From positions 57,409 to 121,408 of the forward strand of contig NZ_JAGJEA010000016.1 of the NCBI RefSeq assembly GCF_018100805.1: DNA of 64,000 nt, read 5' to 3'. The DNA is from Aquimarina sp. MMG016 (GTDB lineage Bacteria > Bacteroidota > Bacteroidia > Flavobacteriales > Flavobacteriaceae). The notes beneath the pieces are model-generated. The model was not told the DNA's origin and searched no databases. It saw nothing but the letters and a program-made list of their open reading frames with translations. Below are positions 1 through 8,275 of this stretch, in pieces. Numbering within the stretch: the first letter of the stretch is position 1; each line of letters opens with the position of its first letter. A program made the position numbers and the translations under genes.

Positions 1-393
1 GAGGAAGGTACAACTAGAGTTATGGAGTTTTTTACTGAAGGTTATTTTTTTACAGATTTATATCCTTATATAGAAGAGATACCCTCAGAGTCTTATCTTG
101 AAGCATTAGAGGATACAATCGTATATGCTATCTCTAAAACAGATGTACAAAAAGTGTTTGATTATTCACATGCGTTAGAGCGTTTTGGGAGATTGTCTAT
201 GCAAAAAACATTCGTGATAAATTTTCAACGTATCAATCAACTTAGAAACCTTTCTAATCAAGAACGGTATCTGCAATTATTAGAAAAGAGACCTACACTA
301 TTTCAGAGAGTTCCTCAATATCTAATAGCATCATATTTAGGGTTAACACCAGTAGGACTTTCCAAGATTCGTAAACGTTTAAGTCAGAAATAG
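1..393 (+). CDS. Crp/Fnr-family transcriptional regulator, 3' part only
   Basis: The reading frame is open from the first base, so the first ATG at 22 is internal and the gene starts outside the window. The visible 130 residues contain the end of the cyclic-nucleotide-binding-like barrel (EEGTTRVMEFF), the long linking helix and a C-terminal winged helix-turn-helix (VPQYLIASYLGLTPVGLSKIRKRL). Bacteroidota members of this family are usually about 190 residues, so roughly the last two thirds are seen. In this family the N-terminal domain senses a small ligand or redox state and the HTH binds DNA. It lies 187 nt upstream of the acyl-CoA catabolic cluster in the same direction, but nothing shows that it regulates it. 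Confidence 0.85.
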   Translation, partial: EEGTTRVMEFFTEGYFFTDLYPYIEEIPSESYLEALEDTIVYAISKTDVQKVFDYSHALERFGRLSMQKTFVINFQRINQLRNLSNQERYLQLLEKRPTLFQRVPQYLIASYLGLTPVGLSKIRKRLSQK

Positions 394-580
394 TAATTAA
401 ATACATGTTGTTTTTAAAGCTTAACTTCCTTATAACGAAGCCTTTTAGTTTTAAGAGAATTTGTTAAATTGTTAAGACTTTCTAAAACTTGATATTTATT
501 AAACCAGTTTAATAAGAATCTATCAAATATTCCCGAACTTTATTGTGTAATCAATAATTAACTTCTAAAATTATCACACA

Positions 581-2395
581 ATGGCTAAAGAATATATAGA
601 CTTCGAAACCTTAAAGTATCTTCTTCATGAAGTGCATGACTTAGAAGAAGTGTTACAACAAGATCGCTTTGCTGATCATGATAAAGAGTCATTAAATTTG
701 TTTTTAGATTCAGTTAAGGAGTTCTCAGACCGTGAATTGTTTCCATACTTCAAAGAAATGGATGAAAAACCTGCTTATCATAAAGACGGTGCTGTTATTG
801 TACATGAACAAGTAGGAGTGATGATGAAAAAAGGAGGAGAGATGGGACTAATCTCCGGAACATTTGATTATGAAGCTGGCGGATTACAATTGCCTATGAT
901 GGCATATACCGCATCGGCTTTTATTCAGGATGCAGCTAATAATCATTTGCCAGGATATGTTGGCCTTACACTAGGTGCTGCAGAATTGATTATACATTTT
1001 GCAAGTGAAGAGTTAAAAGATACTTATGTTCCAGATATGCTTTCTGGTAATTGGGGAGGAACCATGTGTTTGACAGAACCTCAAGCAGGAAGCTCATTAT
1101 CTGATGTGGTAACAAAAGCAGTTCCAGCAGAAGATTGTTCTTATAAAATTACCGGACAAAAGATTTTTATTTCAGGTGGTGATCACCAATATGCAGAAAA
1201 CTTTGTACATCTGGTATTAGCCAGAATCGAAGGTGCGCCAGCCGGAACTAAGGGTATTTCTTTATTTATTGTACCAAAAAAACGTCCTGATGGAAATGGA
1301 GGTCTGGTATCTAATGATGTAACGACAGTAGCGGATTTTCAAAAGATGGGACAGCGGGGTTACTGTACGACACATTTAGGTTTTGGAGATGCAGATGACT
1401 GCCGTGGATGGTTAGTTGGAGAAGCTCATCAAGGTCTTAAATATATGTTCCTGATGATGAATGGTGCCCGTATCGCAGTAGGTCGTGGTGCAGCCGCAAT
1501 TGCCACCGCTGCTTATCAGGCATCATTACAATATGCAAAAGAACGCCCTCAAGGAAGAAAACTGGCTAGTACAGGTAAAAAAGATCCTGAACAAGGTCAG
1601 ACATTGATCATTAACCATCCAGATGTGCGTAGAATGTTATTATTACAGAAAGTAATTGCAGAAGGTTCATTGAGTCTGGTGATGTTGGCTTCAAAATATT
1701 ATGATTTAAAAGAAACACTTAAGGATAAATCTGAGAAAGAGAAATATGCACTATTATTAGAATTGATTATTCCTATGGTAAAGACGTATCCTTCAGATAT
1801 GGGTGCACATACTGTTTCTAACGGTTTACAAGTATTAGGAGGATATGGTTTCTGTTCAGATTTTATACTACAACAATATCATAGAGATATTAGAATCTTC
1901 CCGATCTATGAAGGAACAACAGGAATTCAATCTCAGGATTTATTAGGTAGAAAGCTTCTCATGGAAAATGGTAAAGCATTAGAGTTATTGACTGCAGAAA
2001 TTATGCAAACGATTCAGGATGCTTCTAAGTTTGATGATCTAAAAAGTCATGCAGGAAAGCTAGGTGAGAAGTTACAATTAGCTCAGAAAGTAATAGGTTT
2101 CTTAGTAGGTTTTGCACAAAAAGGAAATTATGAACGCTTCTTAGCTGATGCTACACCATTTATGGAATTTCTAAGTACAATCACTATGAGTTGGATATGG
2201 TTAGATATGGCATCTCATGCAAAAAACGCTTTGGTTACAGGAGATAAAACACATAGTGAAGATTTCTACGAGAGTAAAATCCACGCTATGAAATTCTTCT
2301 TTAAATATGAATTACCTAAGACTAATGGTTTAGCTGAAATTTTGATGGATGAAGAAGTCTTAACTATAGCGGGAGAAAAGGAACTTTTCAACTAA
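581..2395 (+). CDS. acyl-CoA dehydrogenase, long (DmdC/AcdA-like) type
   Basis: FAD-dependent alpha,beta-desaturation of an acyl-CoA, passing electrons to ETF. At 604 residues it is the long class (3-methylmercaptopropionyl-CoA dehydrogenase-like) with an extra C-terminal helical domain, not the usual ~380. Visible motifs are the FAD-binding CLTEPQAGSSLSD (about residues 165-177), GQKIFISGGDH, and YEGTTGIQSQDLLGRK, where Glu444 is the expected catalytic base. It is the first gene of a co-directional cluster, 52 nt before an SDR gene. The substrate cannot be read from the sequence; members act on branched, aromatic or sulfur-containing short to medium acyl-CoAs. The cluster context points to fatty-acid-like or terpenoid breakdown. 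Confidence 0.9.
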   Translation: MAKEYIDFETLKYLLHEVHDLEEVLQQDRFADHDKESLNLFLDSVKEFSDRELFPYFKEMDEKPAYHKDGAVIVHEQVGVMMKKGGEMGLISGTFDYEAGGLQLPMMAYTASAFIQDAANNHLPGYVGLTLGAAELIIHFASEELKDTYVPDMLSGNWGGTMCLTEPQAGSSLSDVVTKAVPAEDCSYKITGQKIFISGGDHQYAENFVHLVLARIEGAPAGTKGISLFIVPKKRPDGNGGLVSNDVTTVADFQKMGQRGYCTTHLGFGDADDCRGWLVGEAHQGLKYMFLMMNGARIAVGRGAAAIATAAYQASLQYAKERPQGRKLASTGKKDPEQGQTLIINHPDVRRMLLLQKVIAEGSLSLVMLASKYYDLKETLKDKSEKEKYALLLELIIPMVKTYPSDMGAHTVSNGLQVLGGYGFCSDFILQQYHRDIRIFPIYEGTTGIQSQDLLGRKLLMENGKALELLTAEIMQTIQDASKFDDLKSHAGKLGEKLQLAQKVIGFLVGFAQKGNYERFLADATPFMEFLSTITMSWIWLDMASHAKNALVTGDKTHSEDFYESKIHAMKFFFKYELPKTNGLAEILMDEEVLTIAGEKELFN

Positions 2396-2447
2396 TTTTT
2401 AGATTTTAAAAAGATACTTATTAATCAAAAACTCACAGATTAACTAA

Positions 2448-3224
2448 ATGAATAGTATTAAACAATCATTCAATCTTGAAGGTAAAGTAGCCATTGTTAC
2501 AGGCTCTAGTAAAGGAATAGGAAAATCAATTGCACAAGGTCTCGCAGAACATGGAGCTAAAGTAGTCATCAGTAGCCGAAGCCAGGAAGCTGTAGATGAA
2601 GTTGCTGCTGAATTTAAAAAAGCAGGATTAGAAGCCGTTGGCATAGCTTGTCATATAGGAAAAGCGGAGCAGCGAGAAAACCTGATCAAAAAAACTATAG
2701 AACATTATGGCGGAGTCGATATTTTAGTAAATAATGCGGCTATTAACCCTATTTTCGGTCCTATTGAGGATGCGGGAGAAGAAGTTTTTGATAAAATTAT
2801 GGATGTTAATGTAAAAGCTCCCTGGATGTTGTCTAACCTAGCATTATCTTCTATGAAAGAGCGTGGAGGAGGCAGTATTATTAATATAGCTTCAGTTGAA
2901 GCATTGACTCCAGGAGCAGGATTAGGGTTGTACAGTACCAGTAAAGCTGCTTTATTAATGTTGACTAAAAACCAGGCTAAGGAATGGGGTAGGCACGGTA
3001 TTCGTGCTAATGTAATATGCCCTGGATTGATTAAAACCAAATTTAGCGCTGCGCTGTGGCAAAATGAGCAATTACTTAATAAGATCGAAAAGACATTGCC
3101 GAGTGCGCGTATGGGTATGCCGGATGAAATGGCGGGAATTGTATGTTTATTAGCTTCAGATGCCGGAGCTTATATGACCGGAGGAGTTTACAATGCTGAT
3201 GGAGGATATATGATTGCCGGATAA
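2448..3224 (+). CDS. short-chain dehydrogenase/reductase (SDR), classical
   Basis: NAD(P)-dependent oxidoreductase of 258 residues with all classical SDR marks: the cofactor loop TGSSKGIG (about residues 19-26), NNAAINP, and the active-site Tyr162/Lys166 in LYSTSKAALL. The C-terminal NADGGYMI is the usual terminal motif. It lies between two acyl-CoA dehydrogenase genes, so oxidation of a hydroxyacyl-CoA or of an alcohol derived from the substrate is the likely job. This is inference; SDR substrate specificity is not predictable from motifs. Confidence 0.9.
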   Translation: MNSIKQSFNLEGKVAIVTGSSKGIGKSIAQGLAEHGAKVVISSRSQEAVDEVAAEFKKAGLEAVGIACHIGKAEQRENLIKKTIEHYGGVDILVNNAAINPIFGPIEDAGEEVFDKIMDVNVKAPWMLSNLALSSMKERGGGSIINIASVEALTPGAGLGLYSTSKAALLMLTKNQAKEWGRHGIRANVICPGLIKTKFSAALWQNEQLLNKIEKTLPSARMGMPDEMAGIVCLLASDAGAYMTGGVYNADGGYMIAG

Positions 3225-3263
3225 ATAAACCCTTGGATTAACTAAATATAGATAATAACCTAT

Positions 3264-3290
3264 CTGTCACCTCGAGCGAAGTCGAGAGGC
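3264..3290. repeat. dispersed intergenic palindrome (CTCGA..TCGAG)
   Basis: The spacer holds a TGTCACCTCGAGCG-type element forming a CTCGA/TCGAG stem (3271-3275 with 3282-3286). Related sequence recurs at about 10395-10455, 21447-21467 and 25421-25445, always in spacers. It looks like a small non-coding repeat family and not a gene-specific operator. Confidence 0.6.
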
Positions 3291-3307
3291 ATTATGATAC
3301 ATATGAC

Positions 3308-4543
3308 ATGAATTTCGATTACTCAGAAAAAATAGTTTCCCTTCAACAAAAACTCAATGCTTTTTTTGAAGAACATATACTTCCTGTAGAAGAAGAAGTA
3401 GGTGCTTTCAATTATAATCCTGATAACAGATGGAAACGCTGGCCAGGAATAGAAGATTTAAAAGCTAAAGCTAAAGCAGTTGGTCTATGGAATCTCTTTT
3501 TACCTAAAGCATATGGAGAACTAAGTCCTGGATTAACGAATCTGGAGTACGCACCATTGGCAGAAATTATGGGACGCGTACTTTGGTCTTCAGAGGTGTT
3601 TAACTGTAATGCTCCCGATACCGGAAATATGGAAGTATTGGCAAAGTATGGTTCTTCTATTCAGCAAGAACAATGGTTAAAACCACTAATGAATGGCGAA
3701 ATTCGTTCAGCGTTTTTAATGACTGAACCTCAGGTAGCTTCTTCTGATGCAACAAATATTGAAACATCAATCGTTGCAGATGGCAATGATTACATCATAA
3801 ATGGTAGAAAATGGTGGTCTTCCGGAGGAATGGATCCACATTGCAAGATTGCTATTGTTATGGGTAAGACAGATTCTAATGCTCCAAGGCATCAACAGCA
3901 AAGTATGATATTGGTTCCTATGGATACTCCTGGATTAAAGGTTATAAGGCCTTTAACTGTATTTGGATTTTATGATTCTCCTGAGGGTCATGCGGAAATT
4001 GTACTTGACAATGTTCGTGTTCCTAAGGAAAATCTAATTCTTGGAGAAGGAAGAGGTTTTGAGATAGCACAGGGTCGATTAGGCCCCGGACGAATTCATC
4101 ACTGTATGAGATTGATTGGGATGGCACAACGTTCTTTAGAATTAATGTCGAAACGTGCTTCAGAACGAATTGCTTTTGGTAAAACGTTCAAAGACTTTAG
4201 TAGCATACGTCAGGAAATTGCACTATCTAAATGCGAAATTGAGCAGGCTCGCCTTTTAACACTTTCGGCTGCTGATAAGATGGATAAAGAAGGTAATAAA
4301 TCTGCAAAAGATTTAATAGCAATGATCAAAGTTGTAGCACCCAATATGGCTTTGAAGGTAATAGATCGTGCCATGCAAATTCACGGAGGAAAAGGCGTTG
4401 GTCCTGATACTCCATTGGCTCATTTCTTTGTAGCGGCAAGAATGCTGCGCTTGGCTGATGGCCCTGATGAAGTCCATATGTACCAACTGGGAAAAAGTGT
4501 AATCAATAAGTATGCTGAAACAAAATTTAAATTACCGGTCTAA
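3308..4543 (+). CDS. acyl-CoA dehydrogenase, ACAD10/ACAD11 type
   Basis: A 411-residue flavin dehydrogenase whose conserved segments (RHQQQSMILVPMDTPG, RGFEIAQGRLGPGRIHHCMR, LADGPDEVHMYQLGK) match the dehydrogenase half of animal ACAD10/11 better than ordinary short-chain acyl-CoA dehydrogenases. In ACAD11 and in bacterial LvaC this enzyme works on a 4-phosphorylated acyl-CoA made by a partner kinase, removing phosphate to give a 2-enoyl-CoA or its isomer. The partner-type kinase gene starts 24 nt downstream. The family call is firm; the 4-hydroxyacyl-CoA role is inferred from the pairing. Confidence 0.9.
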   Translation: MNFDYSEKIVSLQQKLNAFFEEHILPVEEEVGAFNYNPDNRWKRWPGIEDLKAKAKAVGLWNLFLPKAYGELSPGLTNLEYAPLAEIMGRVLWSSEVFNCNAPDTGNMEVLAKYGSSIQQEQWLKPLMNGEIRSAFLMTEPQVASSDATNIETSIVADGNDYIINGRKWWSSGGMDPHCKIAIVMGKTDSNAPRHQQQSMILVPMDTPGLKVIRPLTVFGFYDSPEGHAEIVLDNVRVPKENLILGEGRGFEIAQGRLGPGRIHHCMRLIGMAQRSLELMSKRASERIAFGKTFKDFSSIRQEIALSKCEIEQARLLTLSAADKMDKEGNKSAKDLIAMIKVVAPNMALKVIDRAMQIHGGKGVGPDTPLAHFFVAARMLRLADGPDEVHMYQLGKSVINKYAETKFKLPV

Positions 4544-4567
4544 GACTTATAAATCAACCACATAAAC

Positions 4568-5620
4568 ATGCAAAACGTACGCAAAGGCGAAGAACTGAAT
4601 GAAAGAACATTAAAAGATTTCCTTAAGAAAGAAGGACTTATAAATAATGAACAAAGCGAATGGCAAGTCACGCAATATACTCATGGATATTCTAACCTAA
4701 CGTATTTATTACAGATAGAAGATAAAGAGTATGTTTTACGCCGCCCACCTTTTGGAGCAGTAAAACGAGGTCATGATATGAGTCGTGAGTTCAAGGTGCA
4801 ATCAGGAATTCACAGTACTTTTCCTAAAGTGCCCAAAATGTATGCTTATACAGATGATGAAAGTGTTTTGGGATGTCAGTTTTACATCATGGAAAAGATG
4901 GAAGGGATTATTCTTAGTGCTAAAGAAGCTAAAAAAAGAAATATCCCAGCAGGTGATTTTGAGACCATTGCCAATTCATGGTTGGATACTTTTGTAGAAT
5001 TACATAACATCGATTATAAAGCGTCGGGACTGGAAGACCTGGGTAGACCCGAAGGATATGTAGAACGACAAGTGCTCAATTGGGGTAAACAATACCTTGC
5101 TGCCGCCACAGATGATGTTCCTGCGGCTGAGAAGGTAATGAAATGGATGGAGGAAAATCAACCCACAAAGTATAGACATAGCTTAGTTCACAATGATTTT
5201 AAGTATGATAATGTCGTTTTTAAGGATGATAGTTGGAAAGAGGTTGTTGCAGTCCTTGATTGGGAAATGGCGACCTTAGGTGATCCTCTTATGGATTTAG
5301 GAACTTCTTTGGGGTATTGGACTATGGCTAGTGATCATCCTTTTGTGCAACAAGGAATCCCGTCACCGACAATTATGGAAGGAAACCCCGGAAGAAGTGA
5401 AATAGTAGAATTATATGCACAAAAAAGTGGAAGAGATGTCAATCACTTAGTGTTTTATTACGCATTCGGACTTTTTAAAATTGCGGTAATTGCACAACAG
5501 ATCTATTACAGATATAGCAAAGGCTTGACTACAGATCCTCGTTTTGCACAATTGAATAAAGCAGCAGAATTACTTTGTAATTTGGCTTTTCAGGCAATTC
5601 AGAAAAAGAAAATAGATTAA
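4568..5620 (+). CDS. APH-like phosphotransferase (ACAD10/11 kinase domain, LvaA-like)
   Basis: Aminoglycoside-phosphotransferase-fold kinase, 350 residues. Visible motifs are the N-lobe YVLRRPPFG, the catalytic-loop HNDFKYDNVVF (His-Asn-Asp, with downstream Asn) and the metal-binding VLDWEMATLGDPLMDLG. This set is typical of the kinase domain fused to the dehydrogenase in human ACAD10/11 and of free-standing LvaA, which phosphorylates the 4-hydroxyl of 4-hydroxyacyl-CoA. It follows the ACAD11-type gene closely and overlaps the next start by one base, so co-translation is likely. A role in antibiotic resistance is not suggested by this context. Confidence 0.88.
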   Translation: MQNVRKGEELNERTLKDFLKKEGLINNEQSEWQVTQYTHGYSNLTYLLQIEDKEYVLRRPPFGAVKRGHDMSREFKVQSGIHSTFPKVPKMYAYTDDESVLGCQFYIMEKMEGIILSAKEAKKRNIPAGDFETIANSWLDTFVELHNIDYKASGLEDLGRPEGYVERQVLNWGKQYLAAATDDVPAAEKVMKWMEENQPTKYRHSLVHNDFKYDNVVFKDDSWKEVVAVLDWEMATLGDPLMDLGTSLGYWTMASDHPFVQQGIPSPTIMEGNPGRSEIVELYAQKSGRDVNHLVFYYAFGLFKIAVIAQQIYYRYSKGLTTDPRFAQLNKAAELLCNLAFQAIQKKKID

Positions 5621-6264
5621 TGAAAATGGATTATTTAAGCTCAACATACTTTTTTGATTATGAAACTGAAGCAATTCAGGAGATTATTCAAGAATTTAAT
5701 AGTGAAACCCTTTCACCGAAGGAAAAAGCAAAACAAGTTTATCTTAAGGTTAGAGACCACTGGAGATATGACCCATATCATATTCACCTTACCGGAGAAG
5801 GATATAAGGCAAGTATTATTGCTAAAAAGTCGCATGGGCATTGTATTGACAAGGCTATTTTATTGATTACTTGTTTACGTGCCTTAGGAATACCGGCAAG
5901 AATACATTTGGCAAAAGTAAAAAACCATATTGGAGTAGAGCGGCTTATCGAAAAATTTGGAACTAATGAGTTAACACCTCATGGTATTGTAAATATTCAT
6001 CTTGATGGGAAGTGGCTCAAGGCTTCACCGGCTTTTAATGAAGCTTTATGCGAAAAATGTAATGTGGCACCACTGGAGTTTGATGGAGAAAATGACTCTA
6101 TGTTTCAGGAATATAATAATGATGGGAATGTGTTTATGGAATACCTGGAGGATTATGGACATTTCGAAGACGTTCCTTTGGATTTTATTTTTAATAATAT
6201 GAAAGAGCACTATTCAGGTATTATGGATCTACATCCAGGTGCTACAGAAATTAGAATCAAATAA
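5620..6264 (+). CDS. transglutaminase-like (papain-fold) domain protein
   Basis: 214 residues. The core SHGHCIDKAILLITCLRALG followed by TPHGIVNIHLDGKWLKASP gives a Cys (75) and His (121) arrangement typical of the transglutaminase-like cysteine protease fold, with HLDGKW in the usual strand after the His. There is no signal peptide, so it is probably cytoplasmic. The start overlaps the stop of the kinase gene (TAATG); an alternative ATG lies two codons downstream. The next gene starts 2 nt after it. The substrate is unknown; proteins of this kind are sometimes amidases or peptidases in catabolic operons. Confidence 0.75.
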   Translation: MKMDYLSSTYFFDYETEAIQEIIQEFNSETLSPKEKAKQVYLKVRDHWRYDPYHIHLTGEGYKASIIAKKSHGHCIDKAILLITCLRALGIPARIHLAKVKNHIGVERLIEKFGTNELTPHGIVNIHLDGKWLKASPAFNEALCEKCNVAPLEFDGENDSMFQEYNNDGNVFMEYLEDYGHFEDVPLDFIFNNMKEHYSGIMDLHPGATEIRIK

Positions 6265-6266
6265 CT

Positions 6267-6653
6267 ATGAGTGATACATATACTGGGGTGACACCTAAAC
6301 AATTTCATGATTTTACAGCTTTACCGGTAGAAGGATCTTTCCAGATGTTGAATTTACTAAAATTTAAAGATAAGGTTGAAGAAACAGAAACTTCCGGAGC
6401 AGAAGCTTATGCAGTATATATGAATGCTGTAATGCCTTTTTTTATGGCCTCCAAAGCTAGAGTGATTTATCAGGGAAAACCTATGTTCAACCTTATTGGG
6501 CCTGATGGAGATAAGGAATGGGATAAAGTTTTGATTGTCGAATATGCCAGCAAAGAAGACTTTATAGGTATGATCACAACAAAAGGTTATCCTGCAGAGA
6601 TGAGAAGCAGAGCTTTAGAAGATTCGAGATTAATTTTATGTAAAGAAAAATAG
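6267..6653 (+). CDS. DUF1330-type small protein
   Basis: 128 residues with the ferredoxin-like dimeric alpha/beta pattern of DUF1330: QMLNLLKFKDK near the N terminus, then YMNAVMPFF, RVIYQGKP, DKVLIVEYASKEDF and a final helix with MRSRALEDSRLILC. No catalytic residues are known for the family. It sits 2 nt after the transglutaminase-like gene and 28 nt before an SDR gene, inside the CoA cluster, so it is probably co-transcribed and may help handle a pathway intermediate. Confidence 0.75.
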   Translation: MSDTYTGVTPKQFHDFTALPVEGSFQMLNLLKFKDKVEETETSGAEAYAVYMNAVMPFFMASKARVIYQGKPMFNLIGPDGDKEWDKVLIVEYASKEDFIGMITTKGYPAEMRSRALEDSRLILCKEK

Positions 6654-6681
6654 ACATTTAATAACCAACGTACATATTAAC

Positions 6682-7437
6682 ATGCAAGTAAAAGACAAAA
6701 TAGTAATGGTTACCGGAGCGGGTTCAGGAATAGGAGCCGCTACAGCAAAATATTTTGCAAAATATCAGGCCAAAATAGTAGTTTCCGATATTAAAGAAGA
6801 AAAGGCTCAGAACGTTGTGGATGAGATCAAAAATGAAGGAGGAGAGGCTGTGGTCATTACAGCTAATGTGGCAAAGTATGATGAGGTAGAACAATTGATT
6901 TCAAAAACTGTTGAGCAGTTTGGACAATTAGACGTCATTGTGAACAATGCTGGAATTGGGCCCAGAAATATGGCAAAGACTGGTGAGTATACCCTAGAAG
7001 ATTGGGATAGTGTGATTGCTGTAAACCAAACAGGCGTTTTCTATTGTATGAAACTGGCGTTACAACAAATGATGAAACAAGGTCATGGTAACATCGTAAA
7101 TATTGCTTCTTTAGCAGGCTTAAAAGCTTCATTAAACAACCTGTCTTACAGCGCAAGTAAATTTGCAGTAGTTGGAATGACAAAATCTGCTGCCTTAGAA
7201 TACGCAACTAAGAATATACGTATCAATGCCGTATGTCCTGGATATACAGAATCTGCTTTATTGGATAAATTATTATCTGTAAGACCAGATATGGATCAAA
7301 TGCTTAAAAGTGTGATTCCTATGAAACGTTATGGACTGGCAGAGGAGATTGCGGAAGCAGTAGTTTGGTTAGCTTCAGATAGTACCAAATTCATCACAGG
7401 TCAAACAATAACTTTAGACGGAGGAACTTCTTTGTAA
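6682..7437 (+). CDS. short-chain dehydrogenase/reductase (SDR), classical
   Basis: 251 residues with TGAGSGIG at the cofactor site, NNAGIGPRN, and the catalytic pair Tyr156/Lys160 in SYSASKFAVVG, ending in ITGQTITLDGG. The AspIle pair after the second strand (VVSDIKEEK) favours NAD(H) over NADP(H), as in dehydrogenases that work in the oxidative direction. It is 33 nt upstream of the enoyl-CoA isomerase-like gene; a 3-hydroxyacyl-CoA or secondary alcohol dehydrogenase role fits. Substrate unproven. Confidence 0.9.
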   Translation: MQVKDKIVMVTGAGSGIGAATAKYFAKYQAKIVVSDIKEEKAQNVVDEIKNEGGEAVVITANVAKYDEVEQLISKTVEQFGQLDVIVNNAGIGPRNMAKTGEYTLEDWDSVIAVNQTGVFYCMKLALQQMMKQGHGNIVNIASLAGLKASLNNLSYSASKFAVVGMTKSAALEYATKNIRINAVCPGYTESALLDKLLSVRPDMDQMLKSVIPMKRYGLAEEIAEAVVWLASDSTKFITGQTITLDGGTSL

Positions 7438-7470
7438 CATACTTTAAAATTAAAAATCCAAAAATAAATA

Positions 7471-8235
7471 ATGCAAACAGTTCATATAGAAAGAAAGCAT
7501 AATTACGCGATTGTTAAACTGAATAGAGGAAAAGTCAATGCTATTAATCACCAGATGACCAAAGAGATTCGACAAGCTTTTACTGATCTGGAAGGGGATG
7601 ATTCAGTAAAAGGAGTAATCATTACCGGAATTCCTCATTTCTTTTCAGCTGGATTGGATGTAATTGAATTATTTAGTTATGATGAACTAAAGATGAAAGA
7701 ATTCTTCAATGATTTTGGAGGAATGTATATCCAGTTAGCTAAGTTTACTAAACCTATGATTAGTGCGATCACCGGTCATTCTCCTGCAGGAGGTTGTGTT
7801 ATTGCCATCACATCAGACTATCGTATTATGGCAGAAGGCGAAAAATATACCATAGGATTGAATGAAGTGGCTGTGAATATTCAGATTTCGAGTAATCTGA
7901 TCCGAGGATATGCTTTTTGGTTAGGAGAAGGTTTAGCAAATCAGTATCTTTTAGATGGAAAATTATTAAACACTAAGGAAGCTCTGAATTCTAGTTTGGT
8001 AAATGAAGTGTGTGTCCTTGATGAGGTTTTACCTAAAGCTGAAGCTAAAATGAAACAGTATCTCCGGGCGGATGAGGAAATTTTTAAAAATACGAAGTAT
8101 AAACTACGTAAACCGTGGTTAGATTGTATGGAAACTGATCCGACAGTAGATCTAGAACAAGCCATAGCACTTTGGTGGAAGCCCGAAATAAGAGCAAAGA
8201 TGAAGGCTTTTGTAGATAGCCTTCAGAAGAAATAA
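7471..8235 (+). CDS. enoyl-CoA hydratase/isomerase family, ECI1-like delta3,delta2-enoyl-CoA isomerase
   Basis: Crotonase-fold protein of 254 residues. The oxyanion-hole segments FFSAGLDVIEL and GHSPAGGCVIAITSDYR are intact. The only acidic residue in the active-site stretch is Glu132 in IGLNEVAV, and the first hydratase Glu is replaced (GHSPAGG), the arrangement found in mitochondrial ECI1 isomerase. A double-bond isomerase is therefore more likely than a two-Glu hydratase. It would feed unsaturated or rearranged acyl-CoA into beta-oxidation. The isomerase assignment is motif-based inference; the family is certain. Confidence 0.85.
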   Translation: MQTVHIERKHNYAIVKLNRGKVNAINHQMTKEIRQAFTDLEGDDSVKGVIITGIPHFFSAGLDVIELFSYDELKMKEFFNDFGGMYIQLAKFTKPMISAITGHSPAGGCVIAITSDYRIMAEGEKYTIGLNEVAVNIQISSNLIRGYAFWLGEGLANQYLLDGKLLNTKEALNSSLVNEVCVLDEVLPKAEAKMKQYLRADEEIFKNTKYKLRKPWLDCMETDPTVDLEQAIALWWKPEIRAKMKAFVDSLQKK

Positions 8236-8275
8236 AAACGAATTAAATTTTTTAGATATAAAAAAAAACACAATA

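Noticed and set aside
2705..3040. Minus-strand ORF inside the SDR gene
   Set aside because: Shadow of a well-supported gene in another frame, with no domain of its own.
4568..5620. Aminoglycoside resistance gene
   Set aside because: The fold is shared but the sequence motifs and neighbours match the ACAD10/11 kinase domain.
6267..6653. DUF1330 protein as equivalent of the small LvaB partner of the levulinate kinase
   Set aside because: Its fold (dimeric ferredoxin-like) does not match what I know of LvaB; only position is similar.
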